A stretch of 64,000 nt of DNA from Brotaphodocola sp003480315. Its GTDB lineage: Bacteria > Bacillota > Clostridia > Lachnospirales > Lachnospiraceae. The translations under genes and the position numbers were made by a program. The notes below the pieces were generated by a model. That model saw nothing but the letters and a program-made list of their open reading frames with translations, was not told where the DNA came from and did not search any database. The DNA lies in assembly GCF_964246085.1 (NCBI RefSeq), contig NZ_CAXTPD010000001.1. One strand, given 5' to 3'. Positions 49,368 through 58,842 of this stretch are shown one piece after another; positions within the stretch are counted from its first letter, which is position 1, and every line of letters starts with the position of its first letter.

Positions 49368-50492
49368 GTGGATTTACTGGAGTGCAGAAATAAATTGGAT
49401 GTGATCGACAAACAGATCGTAAAATTATTCGAGGAGCGCATGGATATCTGCGGCAAGGTGGCAGAGACCAAGATCGCCACAGGAAAGGCTGTCTACGACG
49501 CAGAGCGCGAGAAACAGAAGCTGGAGGCGGTCAGTGCCATGGCAGGCAGTGACTTTAACCAGATCGCGGTGCGGGAGCTGTTCTCCCAGATGATGTCCAT
49601 CAGCCGCAAATACCAGTATTCGATCCTGGCAGAGCATGGCCGGTCCGCAAAGCTGGGCTTTGAGCAGCTGGACAGACTGCCGGTAGAGGGAGTGCGCGTG
49701 GTGCATCAGGGCGTGGAAGGTGCCTACAGCCATGCGGCAGCCATTCAGTATTTTGGAAGGGATGCTGAAATCTATCATGTGGCACGCTTCGAGGACGCCA
49801 TGAAGGAGGTACAGCTTGGCAACGCGGATTACGCGGTGATGCCGATTGAGAATTCCTCCGCGGGAGCTGTCATCGATATGTACGATCTGCTGACTCGTTA
49901 CGACAACTACATTGTGGCAGAAACCTTTCTTCCGGTGAATCATGCGCTGCTTGGTGTGCCGGGAGCCAGACTGTCGGATGTAAAGACCGTATTTTCCCAT
50001 CCGCAGGCACTGATGCAGTGTTCCGTCTTTTTAAATGACAATGGCCTGAAGCAGATCAGCGTGGAGAATACGGCAGTGGCCGCAAAGCGCGTGGTGAAGG
50101 AGGGAGACAAGTCCCAGGCAGCGATCGCCAGTGAGATCGCGGGGCAGCTGTACGGACTGGAGCTGTTAAAGCCGTCCATCCAGAACAATCAGGGCAATAC
50201 GACCCGCTTTGTGATTCTGGCAAACCGCAAGGTCTATCAGAAGGCTGCCGGCAAGATCAGTCTCTGCTTTGAACTGCCGCATACCAGCGGTTCCCTCTAT
50301 AACATGCTGGGAAACTTCATCTTCAATCATGTCAACATGATCATGATCGAATCCCGGCCGATTCCGGGGAAAAACTGGGAATACCGGTTCTTTGTGGATA
50401 TTGAGGGAAATCTGCAGGATGCAGGTGTGCAGAACGCGCTGCGGGGCATCGGTACGGAGGCACAGAATTTTAAAATCCTCGGCAATTATTAA
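49368..50492 (+). CDS. pheA: Bifunctional chorismate mutase / prephenate dehydratase (P-protein)
   Basis: The 374-residue enzyme makes phenylpyruvate from chorismate for phenylalanine synthesis. The chorismate mutase domain (about 1-85; R-N-K-L-D-V-I-D-K-Q-I-V-x-L-F-E-E-R-M) is fused to prephenate dehydratase (about 108-285; GAYSHAA, MPIENSSAGAV, TTRFVIL) and an ACT domain (about 298-370; SGSLYNML, ESRP) for feedback by phenylalanine. Translation appears to begin at GTG 49368, after AAAGGAG. The fusion is usual in proteobacteria and also present in this group of clostridia. Confidence 0.94.
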   Translation: MDLLECRNKLDVIDKQIVKLFEERMDICGKVAETKIATGKAVYDAEREKQKLEAVSAMAGSDFNQIAVRELFSQMMSISRKYQYSILAEHGRSAKLGFEQLDRLPVEGVRVVHQGVEGAYSHAAAIQYFGRDAEIYHVARFEDAMKEVQLGNADYAVMPIENSSAGAVIDMYDLLTRYDNYIVAETFLPVNHALLGVPGARLSDVKTVFSHPQALMQCSVFLNDNGLKQISVENTAVAAKRVVKEGDKSQAAIASEIAGQLYGLELLKPSIQNNQGNTTRFVILANRKVYQKAAGKISLCFELPHTSGSLYNMLGNFIFNHVNMIMIESRPIPGKNWEYRFFVDIEGNLQDAGVQNALRGIGTEAQNFKILGNY

Positions 50493-50493
50493 T

Positions 50494-50523
50494 GTGACAG
50501 TTTTGCGCTTTCACAGTTACTAT
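50494..50523 (+). promoter_or_regulatory. Weak promoter candidate for ppx-ppk
   Basis: GTGACA (50494-50499) and TACTAT (50518-50523) are 18 bases apart. The match to consensus is moderate. It lies directly after pheA and before the leader hairpin. Confidence 0.3.
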
Positions 50524-50534
50524 CAGTTTACATA

Positions 50535-50579
50535 ACGGTTCGGTGAAAGGGCACGAAGCGGTGCGTTTTGCCGGACCGT
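50535..50579 (+). other. Two-tier hairpin in the ppx leader
   Basis: ACGGTTCGG (50535-50543) pairs with CCGGACCGT (50571-50579), one G-T pair, and GCAC (50551-50554) pairs with GTGC (50561-50564) inside. It may be a pheA terminator without a good T-run or a leader element for ppx. The rest of the 158-base gap shows nothing else. Confidence 0.45.
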
Positions 50580-50650
50580 TCTGCATATGCGGGCAGCTGT
50601 CGTGCACTGCGGGGGGAGAACAGGCAGTATTTTAACAGGAGGAATAGCAT

Positions 50651-52210
50651 ATGGTACGGACATTCGCGGCAATTGATGTCGGTTCCTTTGAACTGGAGCT
50701 GGGCATTTATGAAATTACGGACAAGGGCACGGTCCGCTCAGTGGACCAGGTGAAGCATATGATCGCGCTGGGCAAGGATACTTACAATACCGGCAAGATC
50801 AGCTACCGGCTGGTGGAGGAGATGTGCCAGGTTCTGCAGGATTTTGTGCGGATCATGAAGGAATATCAGGTGAAAGAATACCGGGCTTATGCCACCAGCG
50901 CCATGCGGGAGGCAAGAAACAGTCAGATCGTATTAGAGCAGCTTCGGGTGCGGACCGGAATTGATGTAAAGATCATCAGCAATTCGGAGCAGCGTTTTAT
51001 CAGCTACAAAGCCATTGCGGCAAAGGATGCGGAGTTCCAGAAAAATATCCAGCGTGGCACGGCAATCGTGGATGTGGGCTTTGGAAGCATGCAGGCATCC
51101 CTGTTTGACAAGGATGCACTGGTTTCCACCCAGAACCTGCCGCTTGGCGTGCTGCGCCTTCGGGAACTGATCGCCCATGAGAAGCTGAGCCAGCAGGGTG
51201 CCCAGAACCTGATCGCAGAGCTCATCGACAATGAGCTGGTGACTTACCGGAAGATGTACTTAAAAGACCGGGAGATCAAAAACCTCATTGCCATCGGTGA
51301 GCCGATCCTTTCCCTTTATTATAAAATGGCAGAGGGAAAGCATTCCGAGCAGATCTCGATCCAGGAATTCAATCGTTTTTATGAGCGTTTAAAGAGTATG
51401 ACTCTCGCGCAGACGGAAGACTTTTTTGATGTGAACGAGGAGTATGCAAGCCTGATGTTCCCGGCAGCCGCTATTTATAAGCGTATGCTGGAAATCACGG
51501 GAGCAGAATTTATCTGGGTGCCGGGCATCCGCATGACAGACGGTATGGCGGCGGAATACGCGGAGGATAAAAAACTCATCCGTTTTAACCACAGCTTTGA
51601 GAACGATATCATCGTTACTTCCCGAAACATGGCAAAGCGTTACAAATGTTATATGCCTCATATCCAGAACGTGGAGGAGGCGGCCCTGAAGGTCTTCGAC
51701 AGCCTGAAAAAGTATCATGGCCTGGGACCGCGGGAGCGGCTGCTTTTGCAGATCGCGGCGAACCTGCATTCCTGCGGAAAGTTTGTGACCATGCGCGGGG
51801 CTGATGAATGCGCCTATAATATGATCATGGCAACCGAGATCATTGGCCTGTCCCATGTAGAGCGTGAGATCGTAGCGAATATCGTGAAGTATCACCAGCA
51901 GAAATTCCGTTATAACGAGGTGCAGGTATCGGCAAAGCCATCCAAGGACAGCCGCCTGGTATCCACGGAGGATCTGTCCATTGTAATTGCCAAGCTGACA
52001 GCGATTCTGCGGCTGGCCAATTCCATGGACCGGGGACATACCGGAAAACTAAAGGATTGCCGTCTGAATGTGAAGGATGGACAGCTGGTGATTCAGACGG
52101 ACTGCCCGGCAGATGTGACGCTGGAGGCCATATCCATTGCGGATAAGGGGGATTTCTTTGAGGAAATCTTTGGGATCCGTCCGGTATTAAGACAGAAAAG
52201 GAGGGTGTAA
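50651..52210 (+). CDS. ppx: Ppx/GppA exopolyphosphatase-type phosphatase
   Basis: The 519-residue product belongs to the Ppx/GppA family, which splits terminal phosphates from polyphosphate or guanosine pentaphosphate. The N-terminal actin-like phosphatase core has A-A-I-D-V-G-S-F, A-T-S-A-M-R-E-A-R-N and V-D-V-G-F-G-S; the second glycine of the usual D-x-G-S-N/G-S-x-R is followed by FE rather than NS. The C-terminal part resembles an HD domain (HSCGKF, H-Y/H-Q-Q-K-F). AGGAGG precedes the ATG. It sits 3 bases before ppk, so polyphosphate synthesis and degradation are co-expressed. Confidence 0.9.
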   Translation: MVRTFAAIDVGSFELELGIYEITDKGTVRSVDQVKHMIALGKDTYNTGKISYRLVEEMCQVLQDFVRIMKEYQVKEYRAYATSAMREARNSQIVLEQLRVRTGIDVKIISNSEQRFISYKAIAAKDAEFQKNIQRGTAIVDVGFGSMQASLFDKDALVSTQNLPLGVLRLRELIAHEKLSQQGAQNLIAELIDNELVTYRKMYLKDREIKNLIAIGEPILSLYYKMAEGKHSEQISIQEFNRFYERLKSMTLAQTEDFFDVNEEYASLMFPAAAIYKRMLEITGAEFIWVPGIRMTDGMAAEYAEDKKLIRFNHSFENDIIVTSRNMAKRYKCYMPHIQNVEEAALKVFDSLKKYHGLGPRERLLLQIAANLHSCGKFVTMRGADECAYNMIMATEIIGLSHVEREIVANIVKYHQQKFRYNEVQVSAKPSKDSRLVSTEDLSIVIAKLTAILRLANSMDRGHTGKLKDCRLNVKDGQLVIQTDCPADVTLEAISIADKGDFFEEIFGIRPVLRQKRRV

Positions 52211-52213
52211 GCC

Positions 52214-54358
52214 ATGCCGGAACTTGATGAGAAGTATTTGAAATCGGAAAATTATGTGAATCGCGAAATGAGCTGGCTGGAATTTGATTTCCGTATTCTG
52301 GGCGAGGCCAGGGACAAGGCAATTCCGCTGTTTGAGCGACTGAAGTTTTTAAGTATTACATCGTCCAACCTGGATGAGTTTTTCATGGTGCGTGTGGCAT
52401 CCTTAAAGGACATGGTACACGCCAAATATAAAAAGGCTGATATTGCAGGCTTAAGAGCCGATCAGCAGCTGGAGCTGATCGGGGAGAAGACCCATGAGCT
52501 GGTCAATCTCCAATATTCCACCTATAACCGTTCTCTGCTTCCGGCCTTGAGGCAGCAGGGACTGCAGCTCATCTGCGAGCATGAGGAGCTTTCGGAGGCA
52601 GATGGTGCCTTTGTGGACAAGTTCTTCCATGAGGATGTTTATCCGGTACTGACGCCTATGGCAGTGGATTCCTCCCGACCGTTCCCGCTTATCCGCAACA
52701 AGTCCTTAAATATTGCGGCACTGGTGCAGAAAAAGGACAGCCGGGATGAGGAACTGGAATTTGCCATGGTGCAGGTTCCGTCAGTGCTGCCGCGAATCGT
52801 GGAGCTTCCGGCAGGACCGGATGGTGAGCGCAGGGTGATCCTGTTAGAGGAAGTTATTGAGCGCAATATCAAGGATCTGTTTTTAAACTACAACATTGTC
52901 ACTGCCCATCCGTTCCGGATCATGCGGAACGCGGACTTTACGCTGGATGAGGAAGAGGCAGAGGATCTGCTGGAGGAAATCCAGAAGCAGCTGAAGAAGC
53001 GCCAGTGGGGTGAAGTCATCCGTCTGGAGGTTGAGGAAAAGGTAGACAAGCGTCTGCTTAAGATCTTAAAGAGAGAGCTTTCTGTCAGCACTGAGGATAT
53101 TTACGAGATCAGCGGTCCGCTGGATCTTACATTTCTCATGAAGATGTATGGCATGAGCGGCTTTGACCACTTAAAGGAGCCGTCCTATACACCGCAGCCG
53201 GTTCCGGCCTTTATGAATGAAGATGACATTTTTACCAATATCCGAAAAGGTGATATTCTCCTGCATCATCCATACCAGACTTTTGATCCGGTGGTAAATC
53301 TGGTGCAGAAGGCAGCAAAGGACCCGGATGTCCTGGCAATCAAGCAGACCCTGTACCGCGTCAGCGGTCATTCTCCGATCGTGGCGGCCCTGGCTGAGGC
53401 AGCCGAGAACGGCAAGCAGGTATCGGTCCTGGTAGAATTAAAGGCGCGGTTTGATGAGGAGAACAACATCAACTGGGCGAAGAAGCTGGAGAAGGCCGGA
53501 TGTCATGTGATCTACGGTCTGGTGGGCTTAAAGACCCACTGCAAGATCACACTGGTGGTGCGCCGGGAGGAAGACGGCATACGCCGTTATGTGCATCTGG
53601 GAACCGGAAACTACAACGATTCCACCGCAAAGCTCTATACGGATTGTGGCCTTATGACCTGCCATCCGCTGATCGGTGAGGATGCGACCGCGGTATTTAA
53701 CATGCTTTCCGGCTATTCCGAGCCACCGACCTGGAACCGCCTGATCCTGGCACCGCTGTGGCTGAGAAACCGCTGTGTCCGAATGATCCGCAGGGAAACC
53801 ATGCGGGCCAGAGAGGGCAAACCGGCCCACATCATGGCGAAGATGAACTCCCTCTGCGACCAGGAGATCATTGCATGTCTGTATGAGGCATCCTGCGCCG
53901 GTGTGAAGATTGAGCTGGTAGTCCGCGGTATCTGCTGTCTGAAGGCAGGCGTACCGGGCTTAAGTGAAAACATCAGCGTGCATTCCATTGTCGGAAACTT
54001 CCTGGAGCATGCCCGCATTTTCTATTTTGAGAACGGCGGAAGCCCGGAGGTGTACATGGGAAGCGCCGACTGGATGCCGCGCAACCTTGATAAGCGCGTG
54101 GAGATTATGTTCCCGGTGGAGGATCCGGCTTTGAAGGAGCAGGTTGTTCATATCTTAAAAGTACAGCTGGAGGACAATGTGAAAGCGCATATCCTGCAGC
54201 CGGACGGCACTTATGAGAAGATTGATAAGCGGGGCAAGGTTCTTGTGACTGCCCAGAAGCAGTTCTGTGAGGAGGCCATAGCCATGGCGAAGGCTGCCGT
54301 GCAGCAGGATGACGTGCACAATACCCGGGTGTTTGTACCGGCAGAGAGTCAGAATTAA
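52214..54358 (+). CDS. ppk: Polyphosphate kinase 1
   Basis: PPK1 builds polyphosphate from ATP. The 714-residue product starts with Y-V-N-R-E-M-S-W-L-E-F and has the HPYQTFDPVV segment, A-I-K-Q-T-L-Y-R, V-E-L-K-A-R-F-D-E-E-N-N and the phospholipase-D-like KTHCK-x-x-L histidine that is autophosphorylated; the later VHLGTGNYND is also conserved. The gene is full length (E. coli enzyme about 690). It is translationally coupled to ppx and ends in a strong terminator. Polyphosphate in this organism might serve stress or sporulation (inference). Confidence 0.97.
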   Translation: MPELDEKYLKSENYVNREMSWLEFDFRILGEARDKAIPLFERLKFLSITSSNLDEFFMVRVASLKDMVHAKYKKADIAGLRADQQLELIGEKTHELVNLQYSTYNRSLLPALRQQGLQLICEHEELSEADGAFVDKFFHEDVYPVLTPMAVDSSRPFPLIRNKSLNIAALVQKKDSRDEELEFAMVQVPSVLPRIVELPAGPDGERRVILLEEVIERNIKDLFLNYNIVTAHPFRIMRNADFTLDEEEAEDLLEEIQKQLKKRQWGEVIRLEVEEKVDKRLLKILKRELSVSTEDIYEISGPLDLTFLMKMYGMSGFDHLKEPSYTPQPVPAFMNEDDIFTNIRKGDILLHHPYQTFDPVVNLVQKAAKDPDVLAIKQTLYRVSGHSPIVAALAEAAENGKQVSVLVELKARFDEENNINWAKKLEKAGCHVIYGLVGLKTHCKITLVVRREEDGIRRYVHLGTGNYNDSTAKLYTDCGLMTCHPLIGEDATAVFNMLSGYSEPPTWNRLILAPLWLRNRCVRMIRRETMRAREGKPAHIMAKMNSLCDQEIIACLYEASCAGVKIELVVRGICCLKAGVPGLSENISVHSIVGNFLEHARIFYFENGGSPEVYMGSADWMPRNLDKRVEIMFPVEDPALKEQVVHILKVQLEDNVKAHILQPDGTYEKIDKRGKVLVTAQKQFCEEAIAMAKAAVQQDDVHNTRVFVPAESQN

Positions 54359-54380
54359 TTTTAAAATAGAATATAAAACG

Positions 54381-54438
54381 GAGCCTTCCTGTTCTTACCG
54401 GAAATGTAATAAAAAAGTAAGACGGGAAGGCTTCTTTT
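54381..54438 (+). terminator. Terminator of ppx-ppk
   Basis: An imperfect stem of about 17 bp (GAGCCTTCC...TTAC at 54381-54398 with GTAAG...GGAAGGCTTC at 54417-54434) is followed by TTTTAT. Confidence 0.8.
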
Positions 54439-54439
54439 A

Positions 54440-54448
54440 TGGTACACT
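54440..54448 (+). promoter_or_regulatory. Extended -10 promoter of the vanR-like operon
   Basis: TGGTACACT gives an extended -10 with TACACT at 54443-54448; no good -35 box is seen. It lies between the ppk terminator and the regulator gene, giving a leader of about 70 bases. Confidence 0.45.
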
Positions 54449-54524
54449 AGAGAAAGAATAAAACGGGATCCGCATAGCCTGGCGGTTTCCCGAATAACGA
54501 TAGATACACGAGGAGGAATCAGTC

Positions 54525-55229
54525 ATGGCAGAAACCAACATTCTGGTAGTAGACGATGAGCAGGAGATCGCGGATCTGGTAGAAATTTATCTGGTCAGCG
54601 ACGGCTATAAGGTATTTAAGGCATCCAATGCCCAGGACGGTCTGGATATATTAAATAAGGAGGATATTCATCTTTGCCTTCTGGATATTATGATGCCGGG
54701 TATGAACGGCCTGGAGATGTGCAAGAAGATCCGTGAGACCAACAACATTCCGATCATCATGCTGAGTGCCAAGTCCACCGATCTGGATAAAATCCTTGGT
54801 CTTGGAACCGGTGCAGACGATTATGTGGTAAAGCCCTTCAACCCGCTGGAGCTGACAGCCCGGGTTAAATCCCAGCTGCGCCGCTACACGCAGTTAAACC
54901 CGAACAGCAATGTGCATGAGACCGTAAAGAACGAGATCAGCATCCGAGGCCTTACGATCAATAAAGACAACCACAAGGTGACGGTGTACGATGAAGAAGT
55001 CAAGCTGACCCCGATCGAGTTTGATATCCTTTATCTTCTGGCCTCCAACCCTGGCAAGGTGTTCAGCACGGATGAAATCTTTGAGAAGGTCTGGAATGAG
55101 AAGGTCTATGAAGCCAACAACACTGTTATGGTACATATTCGTCGCCTTCGCGGTAAGATGAAGGAAGACGAGCGCCAGGACAAGATCATCACCACAGTGT
55201 GGGGGGTAGGATACAAAATTGAAAAATAA
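54525..55229 (+). CDS. VanR-type OmpR-family response regulator
   Basis: The 234-residue regulator has a receiver domain with acidic pocket Asp10/Asp11, phosphorylation site Asp54 (LLDIMMPG), the conserved Lys in YVVKPFNP and a C-terminal winged-helix OmpR domain ending in TVWGVGYKIEK, exactly the ending of vancomycin-resistance VanR. AGGAGG precedes the ATG. The kinase gene overlaps its end. There are no vanHAX-type genes here, so the name VanR-like reflects protein family, not resistance. The targets are probably the downstream membrane protein and ABC transporter genes or the cell wall (inference). Confidence 0.92.
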   Translation: MAETNILVVDDEQEIADLVEIYLVSDGYKVFKASNAQDGLDILNKEDIHLCLLDIMMPGMNGLEMCKKIRETNNIPIIMLSAKSTDLDKILGLGTGADDYVVKPFNPLELTARVKSQLRRYTQLNPNSNVHETVKNEISIRGLTINKDNHKVTVYDEEVKLTPIEFDILYLLASNPGKVFSTDEIFEKVWNEKVYEANNTVMVHIRRLRGKMKEDERQDKIITTVWGVGYKIEK

Positions 55230-56358
55230 CGGCAGAAAAAGTGATTTAAGCCACCGCTATCATACGCGGGTCATAGCCAACATCATCTACAGCACCCTGG
55301 TAGCCTGCCTCATCGATGTGTTCCTGGTCACAAATCTGACCATGCTGGCCGAGTATGCGAAACGCTCTGAGCAGTCCAGCGCTTTCTTAAATATGGTGGC
55401 GCAGTCGGATGTAGTGGTGGTTCTGGTTTATGTGCTTGTCGGCATTCTGGCTTTTGCTGTGACATTTCTGCTTCTTCAGGAAAAATCTGCTGCCTATATC
55501 AGCCATATTTCCGATGCGATAGAACGAATTTCCGACGGAGACTTAAATACGCAGGTGGAAGTAGTGGGGGATGACGAGTTTTCTTCCATGGCTTCCAACT
55601 TAAATAAGATGGTGGAGGATATCCGCCGCCTGATGGATAAGGAACGCGAATCTGAGCGCACCAAAAACGAGCTGATCACCAATGTGGCTCACGATCTGCG
55701 CACACCGCTGACTTCCATCATCGGCTATCTGGAGCTGTTATCCGGCCCGGTAGTCCTGCCGCCAGAGATGCAGAAAAAATACATAGACATTGCCTACAGC
55801 AAGGCCAAGCGTCTGGAAAAGCTCATTGAGGATCTGTTCGGATTCACCAAGATGAATTACGGAAAGCTGGCCATGCACGTGTCCAAGGTGGATATCGTCA
55901 AGCTTCTGGGACAGCTTTTAGAGGAATCCTACCCGAATTTTGCCAACAAGGGCCTTTCCTATGAGCTCCAGAGCAATGTGCCGGCCAAGATTATCACGGC
56001 AGACGGCAACCTTCTGGCCCGTCTGTTTGATAACCTGATCGGCAATGCCATCAAGTATGGCGCGGAGGGCAAACGGATCCTGGTGAAGGTCATGGCTGAT
56101 ACCGATGAGGTACAGGTTTCCGTGACCAACTATGGTTATGTGATCCCGGCGGAGGAGCTTCCCCTGATTTTTGACAAGTTCTACCGGGTTGAGCAGTCCC
56201 GCTCCACCCACACCGGCGGAACCGGGCTTGGACTTGCTATTGTAAAAAATATCGTAGACATGCATGGCGGGACCATTACGGTAAAGAGCGACTTAAACGG
56301 TACCGTATTCACGGTAACCCTGCAGGTGGATTTTGATGTAGACAAGGAACATTTTTAA
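55219..56358 (+). CDS. VanS-type sensor histidine kinase
   Basis: The 379-residue kinase has two membrane helices (about 18-45 and 64-87) with a short outer loop of about 20 residues, a HAMP domain, the phospho-acceptor His158 in NVAHDLRTPLTS, an N-box (NLIGNAIKYG) and G-boxes (GGTGLGLAIV). Translation appears to start at TTG 55219, overlapping the regulator gene by 11 bases; no ATG lies close by, and the start KNNGRKSD resembles VanS. The tiny outer loop suggests sensing within or near the membrane. Confidence 0.92.
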   Translation: MKNNGRKSDLSHRYHTRVIANIIYSTLVACLIDVFLVTNLTMLAEYAKRSEQSSAFLNMVAQSDVVVVLVYVLVGILAFAVTFLLLQEKSAAYISHISDAIERISDGDLNTQVEVVGDDEFSSMASNLNKMVEDIRRLMDKERESERTKNELITNVAHDLRTPLTSIIGYLELLSGPVVLPPEMQKKYIDIAYSKAKRLEKLIEDLFGFTKMNYGKLAMHVSKVDIVKLLGQLLEESYPNFANKGLSYELQSNVPAKIITADGNLLARLFDNLIGNAIKYGAEGKRILVKVMADTDEVQVSVTNYGYVIPAEELPLIFDKFYRVEQSRSTHTGGTGLGLAIVKNIVDMHGGTITVKSDLNGTVFTVTLQVDFDVDKEHF

Positions 56359-56379
56359 ACAATTTTTTGGAGAATTTTG

Positions 56380-58842
56380 ATGTGGATGAATAAAAAAAAA
56401 TTTTCAGGCATCCGGATGGTCAGACCTCTGAAAAGGATAGCAGTCTGTTTTGTGGCTGCCGGCCTTTTGGGTGGTCTGGCTTTTTGTGCTCCGGCCCGGG
56501 CGCAGGATGATCCGGTAAGTATGGGTGTGAGCTATGGCTATGAGGACAGCGCCAAGGGCGGACGTTACCTGCCGGTGAATGTCACCATACAGAATAACCA
56601 GGAGACTCCGGTTGAGGGTACCCTGCAGATCAAGACCCGGGAGTCAGACCAGACGATCTACCGTTACGATTACAGCGTGGAGCTGGAGGCAAAGGGTACT
56701 GCCGATACGCGCTATTATATCCCGCTTGGCACGGCGGCGGATGAGCTGGTGCTGTCTCTGGTGGATGATTCCGGAAGCGTACTTCTGAACCGCAAGGTAA
56801 AGCTGAATGTAAGTCGCGATGTGCCGGAGCTTTTTGTGGGAGTACTGTCGGACAAACCGTGGGAGCTTCATTATCTGAATGGTGTGGGAATCAACTACAG
56901 CACCCTGCGAACCCGCACTTTCGAGCTGGACGGCAGCAATTTCCCGGAGGATGAGGTAGGCTTAAGCCTTTTTGACGTGCTGGTGGTCAATGACTACAGG
57001 CTCCGCGATCTTTCCGGGACCCAGACGGCTGCGATCATGAACTGGGTCCAGGACGGAGGTGTGCTGATCCTGGGAACCGGCGACCGGGTAGATGACACTC
57101 TGGGCCGTTTTGCGCCGGAGCTTCTGGACGATTCTTATGGAACTCCGAATATTACCCATATCAATCTGGCAGAAGAGTTCACTGCGGTGAACGAGCCGGG
57201 AGCCGGGATGTTAGCGATCTCCTGTGTGGATGTGCCGCTGCACGGCGGCAACGTAATCCTCTCCAGCAACGGTTTTTCGCTTTTAACGGCAGCGGCGAAG
57301 GAGCAGGGGCTGGTGGCTGTGGCGGCCTTTGACCTGGGAGATATCGCAGAGTTCTGCGAAAAACAGACCTCCTATGTGGACTACATGTTTACCAGCCTTC
57401 TGGGGGAGGAGCGCATCAACCAGCTTGCCGAGGTGGTTTACAGCGGCAATTCCGGCCGGTTCTGGGCAGTTCAGGGTCTCATCAACACAGGAGATGTGGA
57501 TAAGCTGCCTAACCTCTGGCTCTATGTGGGGATAACCGGTCTGTATCTGCTGCTTCTTGGCCCGGGACTTTATCTGTTCCTGCGCGGTCGCGGCCTTCAG
57601 AATCTGTACCGCAGAGGTGTGGTGATCATGGCTCTGGGCTTTTCCGGTCTGGTGTATGTGCTTGGCATACCGACCCGCTTTCGTTCTACCTTTTATACCT
57701 ATGCGGCCATTCAGGATGTGACTGATGACTATATTACCGATACCACATACATCAATATCCGCAATCCATATAACCGCCCATACACTGTGGAACTGGATCC
57801 GGGATACCGTCTGCTTCCGATCACGCGGAGCAGTCAGTACACCGTGGGCGGCCAGTCCCTGGATGTGGATGAGCCATATCAGATCGCCATACAGACCAGT
57901 GAGGATGGGCTGACGGTAAAGGGGCAGAATATATCTGCATTTACACCGCGCTATTTCTGCCTGGAACGGCGCACGGAGAATACCGGACGGGTGGGAATCA
58001 CCGGGGAGGTGGATTATTTTGAGGGGCAGATCCGGGGAAGTCTGACAAACCAGTTTCCGTATCCGATCGAAAATGTGACTCTTGTGCTGTACGGAAACAT
58101 GGTGCAGCTCGGGCGCATGGAATCCGGCGAGACCAAAAATCTGTCAGATCATGAGCTGCTCCGTTATCCGCTTGGTGATTCCTATCTGGCTGCAGAGCAT
58201 ATCTCCGGAGAGGATGCCTACGCTTCGGCAGATATCCGCAACCGCAGCTATATGCTAGCGGTGGAGCGCTCCAATCTGACCCGGTTTTACCTGGATAACT
58301 ACTTAAACGGCTACACGGCAGATGCCCGCGTCATTGCATTCAGTACGCAGAAGGAAGAAAGCCAGTTCTTAAAGAATCCGTCCGAGGAGACCTACGGCAT
58401 TACCATGCTTACCCAGACGATTCCGGTCAATGCTTCCAGAGACCGTTCTATTTACCGTTCCGTGCTCATGAAGAAACCAAAGGTAATGGGCGGCAGCTAC
58501 GATGCGGAGACCAACTCTATGAGCGGTGCAGAACCGCTGACGCTGGAGTATCAGTTTGGAACCGACATCGAGGTGGAGAGCCTGACATTTGAGAGCGTTT
58601 CGGAAGAATTTGCTGCAGCCGGAAACGGCCTGAGCCGTATTTTTACCGGAAGCATTTATTTCTATAACTACGCGACCGGCAATTTCGATAAAATGGAGCT
58701 GGAAGAAACTACGCTGGATGTAGAGCAGCTAAAGCCATATCTTTCACCGGGCAATACGCTGACAGTGCGTTACGCCTACAATGGAGGAGGATTTGATGCG
58801 ATTCAGCTTCCGATGCCGATGGCAGCAGGGAGGGAACGCTGA
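56380..58842 (+). CDS. Large secreted/membrane protein of an ABC-linked operon
   Basis: I do not recognise a named family with certainty. The 820-residue product has a signal peptide (about 1-42, ending ARA) and beta-rich extracellular domains; one segment (L-x-L-F-D-V-L-V-V-N-D-Y-R-L, M-N-W-V-Q-D-G-G-V-L-I-L-G-T-G) resembles glutamine-amidotransferase-like domains seen in membrane proteins of ABC-linked clusters. Two membrane helices lie near 385-405 and 415-435. The ATG at 56380 follows GGAG; a TTG just ahead is less likely. Its TGA stop overlaps the ATG of the ATPase gene. It is probably a partner of that exporter. Confidence 0.7.
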   Translation: MWMNKKKFSGIRMVRPLKRIAVCFVAAGLLGGLAFCAPARAQDDPVSMGVSYGYEDSAKGGRYLPVNVTIQNNQETPVEGTLQIKTRESDQTIYRYDYSVELEAKGTADTRYYIPLGTAADELVLSLVDDSGSVLLNRKVKLNVSRDVPELFVGVLSDKPWELHYLNGVGINYSTLRTRTFELDGSNFPEDEVGLSLFDVLVVNDYRLRDLSGTQTAAIMNWVQDGGVLILGTGDRVDDTLGRFAPELLDDSYGTPNITHINLAEEFTAVNEPGAGMLAISCVDVPLHGGNVILSSNGFSLLTAAAKEQGLVAVAAFDLGDIAEFCEKQTSYVDYMFTSLLGEERINQLAEVVYSGNSGRFWAVQGLINTGDVDKLPNLWLYVGITGLYLLLLGPGLYLFLRGRGLQNLYRRGVVIMALGFSGLVYVLGIPTRFRSTFYTYAAIQDVTDDYITDTTYINIRNPYNRPYTVELDPGYRLLPITRSSQYTVGGQSLDVDEPYQIAIQTSEDGLTVKGQNISAFTPRYFCLERRTENTGRVGITGEVDYFEGQIRGSLTNQFPYPIENVTLVLYGNMVQLGRMESGETKNLSDHELLRYPLGDSYLAAEHISGEDAYASADIRNRSYMLAVERSNLTRFYLDNYLNGYTADARVIAFSTQKEESQFLKNPSEETYGITMLTQTIPVNASRDRSIYRSVLMKKPKVMGGSYDAETNSMSGAEPLTLEYQFGTDIEVESLTFESVSEEFAAAGNGLSRIFTGSIYFYNYATGNFDKMELEETTLDVEQLKPYLSPGNTLTVRYAYNGGGFDAIQLPMPMAAGRER

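Noticed and set aside
54525..56358. Glycopeptide resistance cluster
   Set aside because: Only the regulators resemble VanR/VanS. No vanH, vanA/B-type ligase or vanX follows, and the ligase in this window (ddl) has features of a D-Ala-D-Ala enzyme in a housekeeping context.
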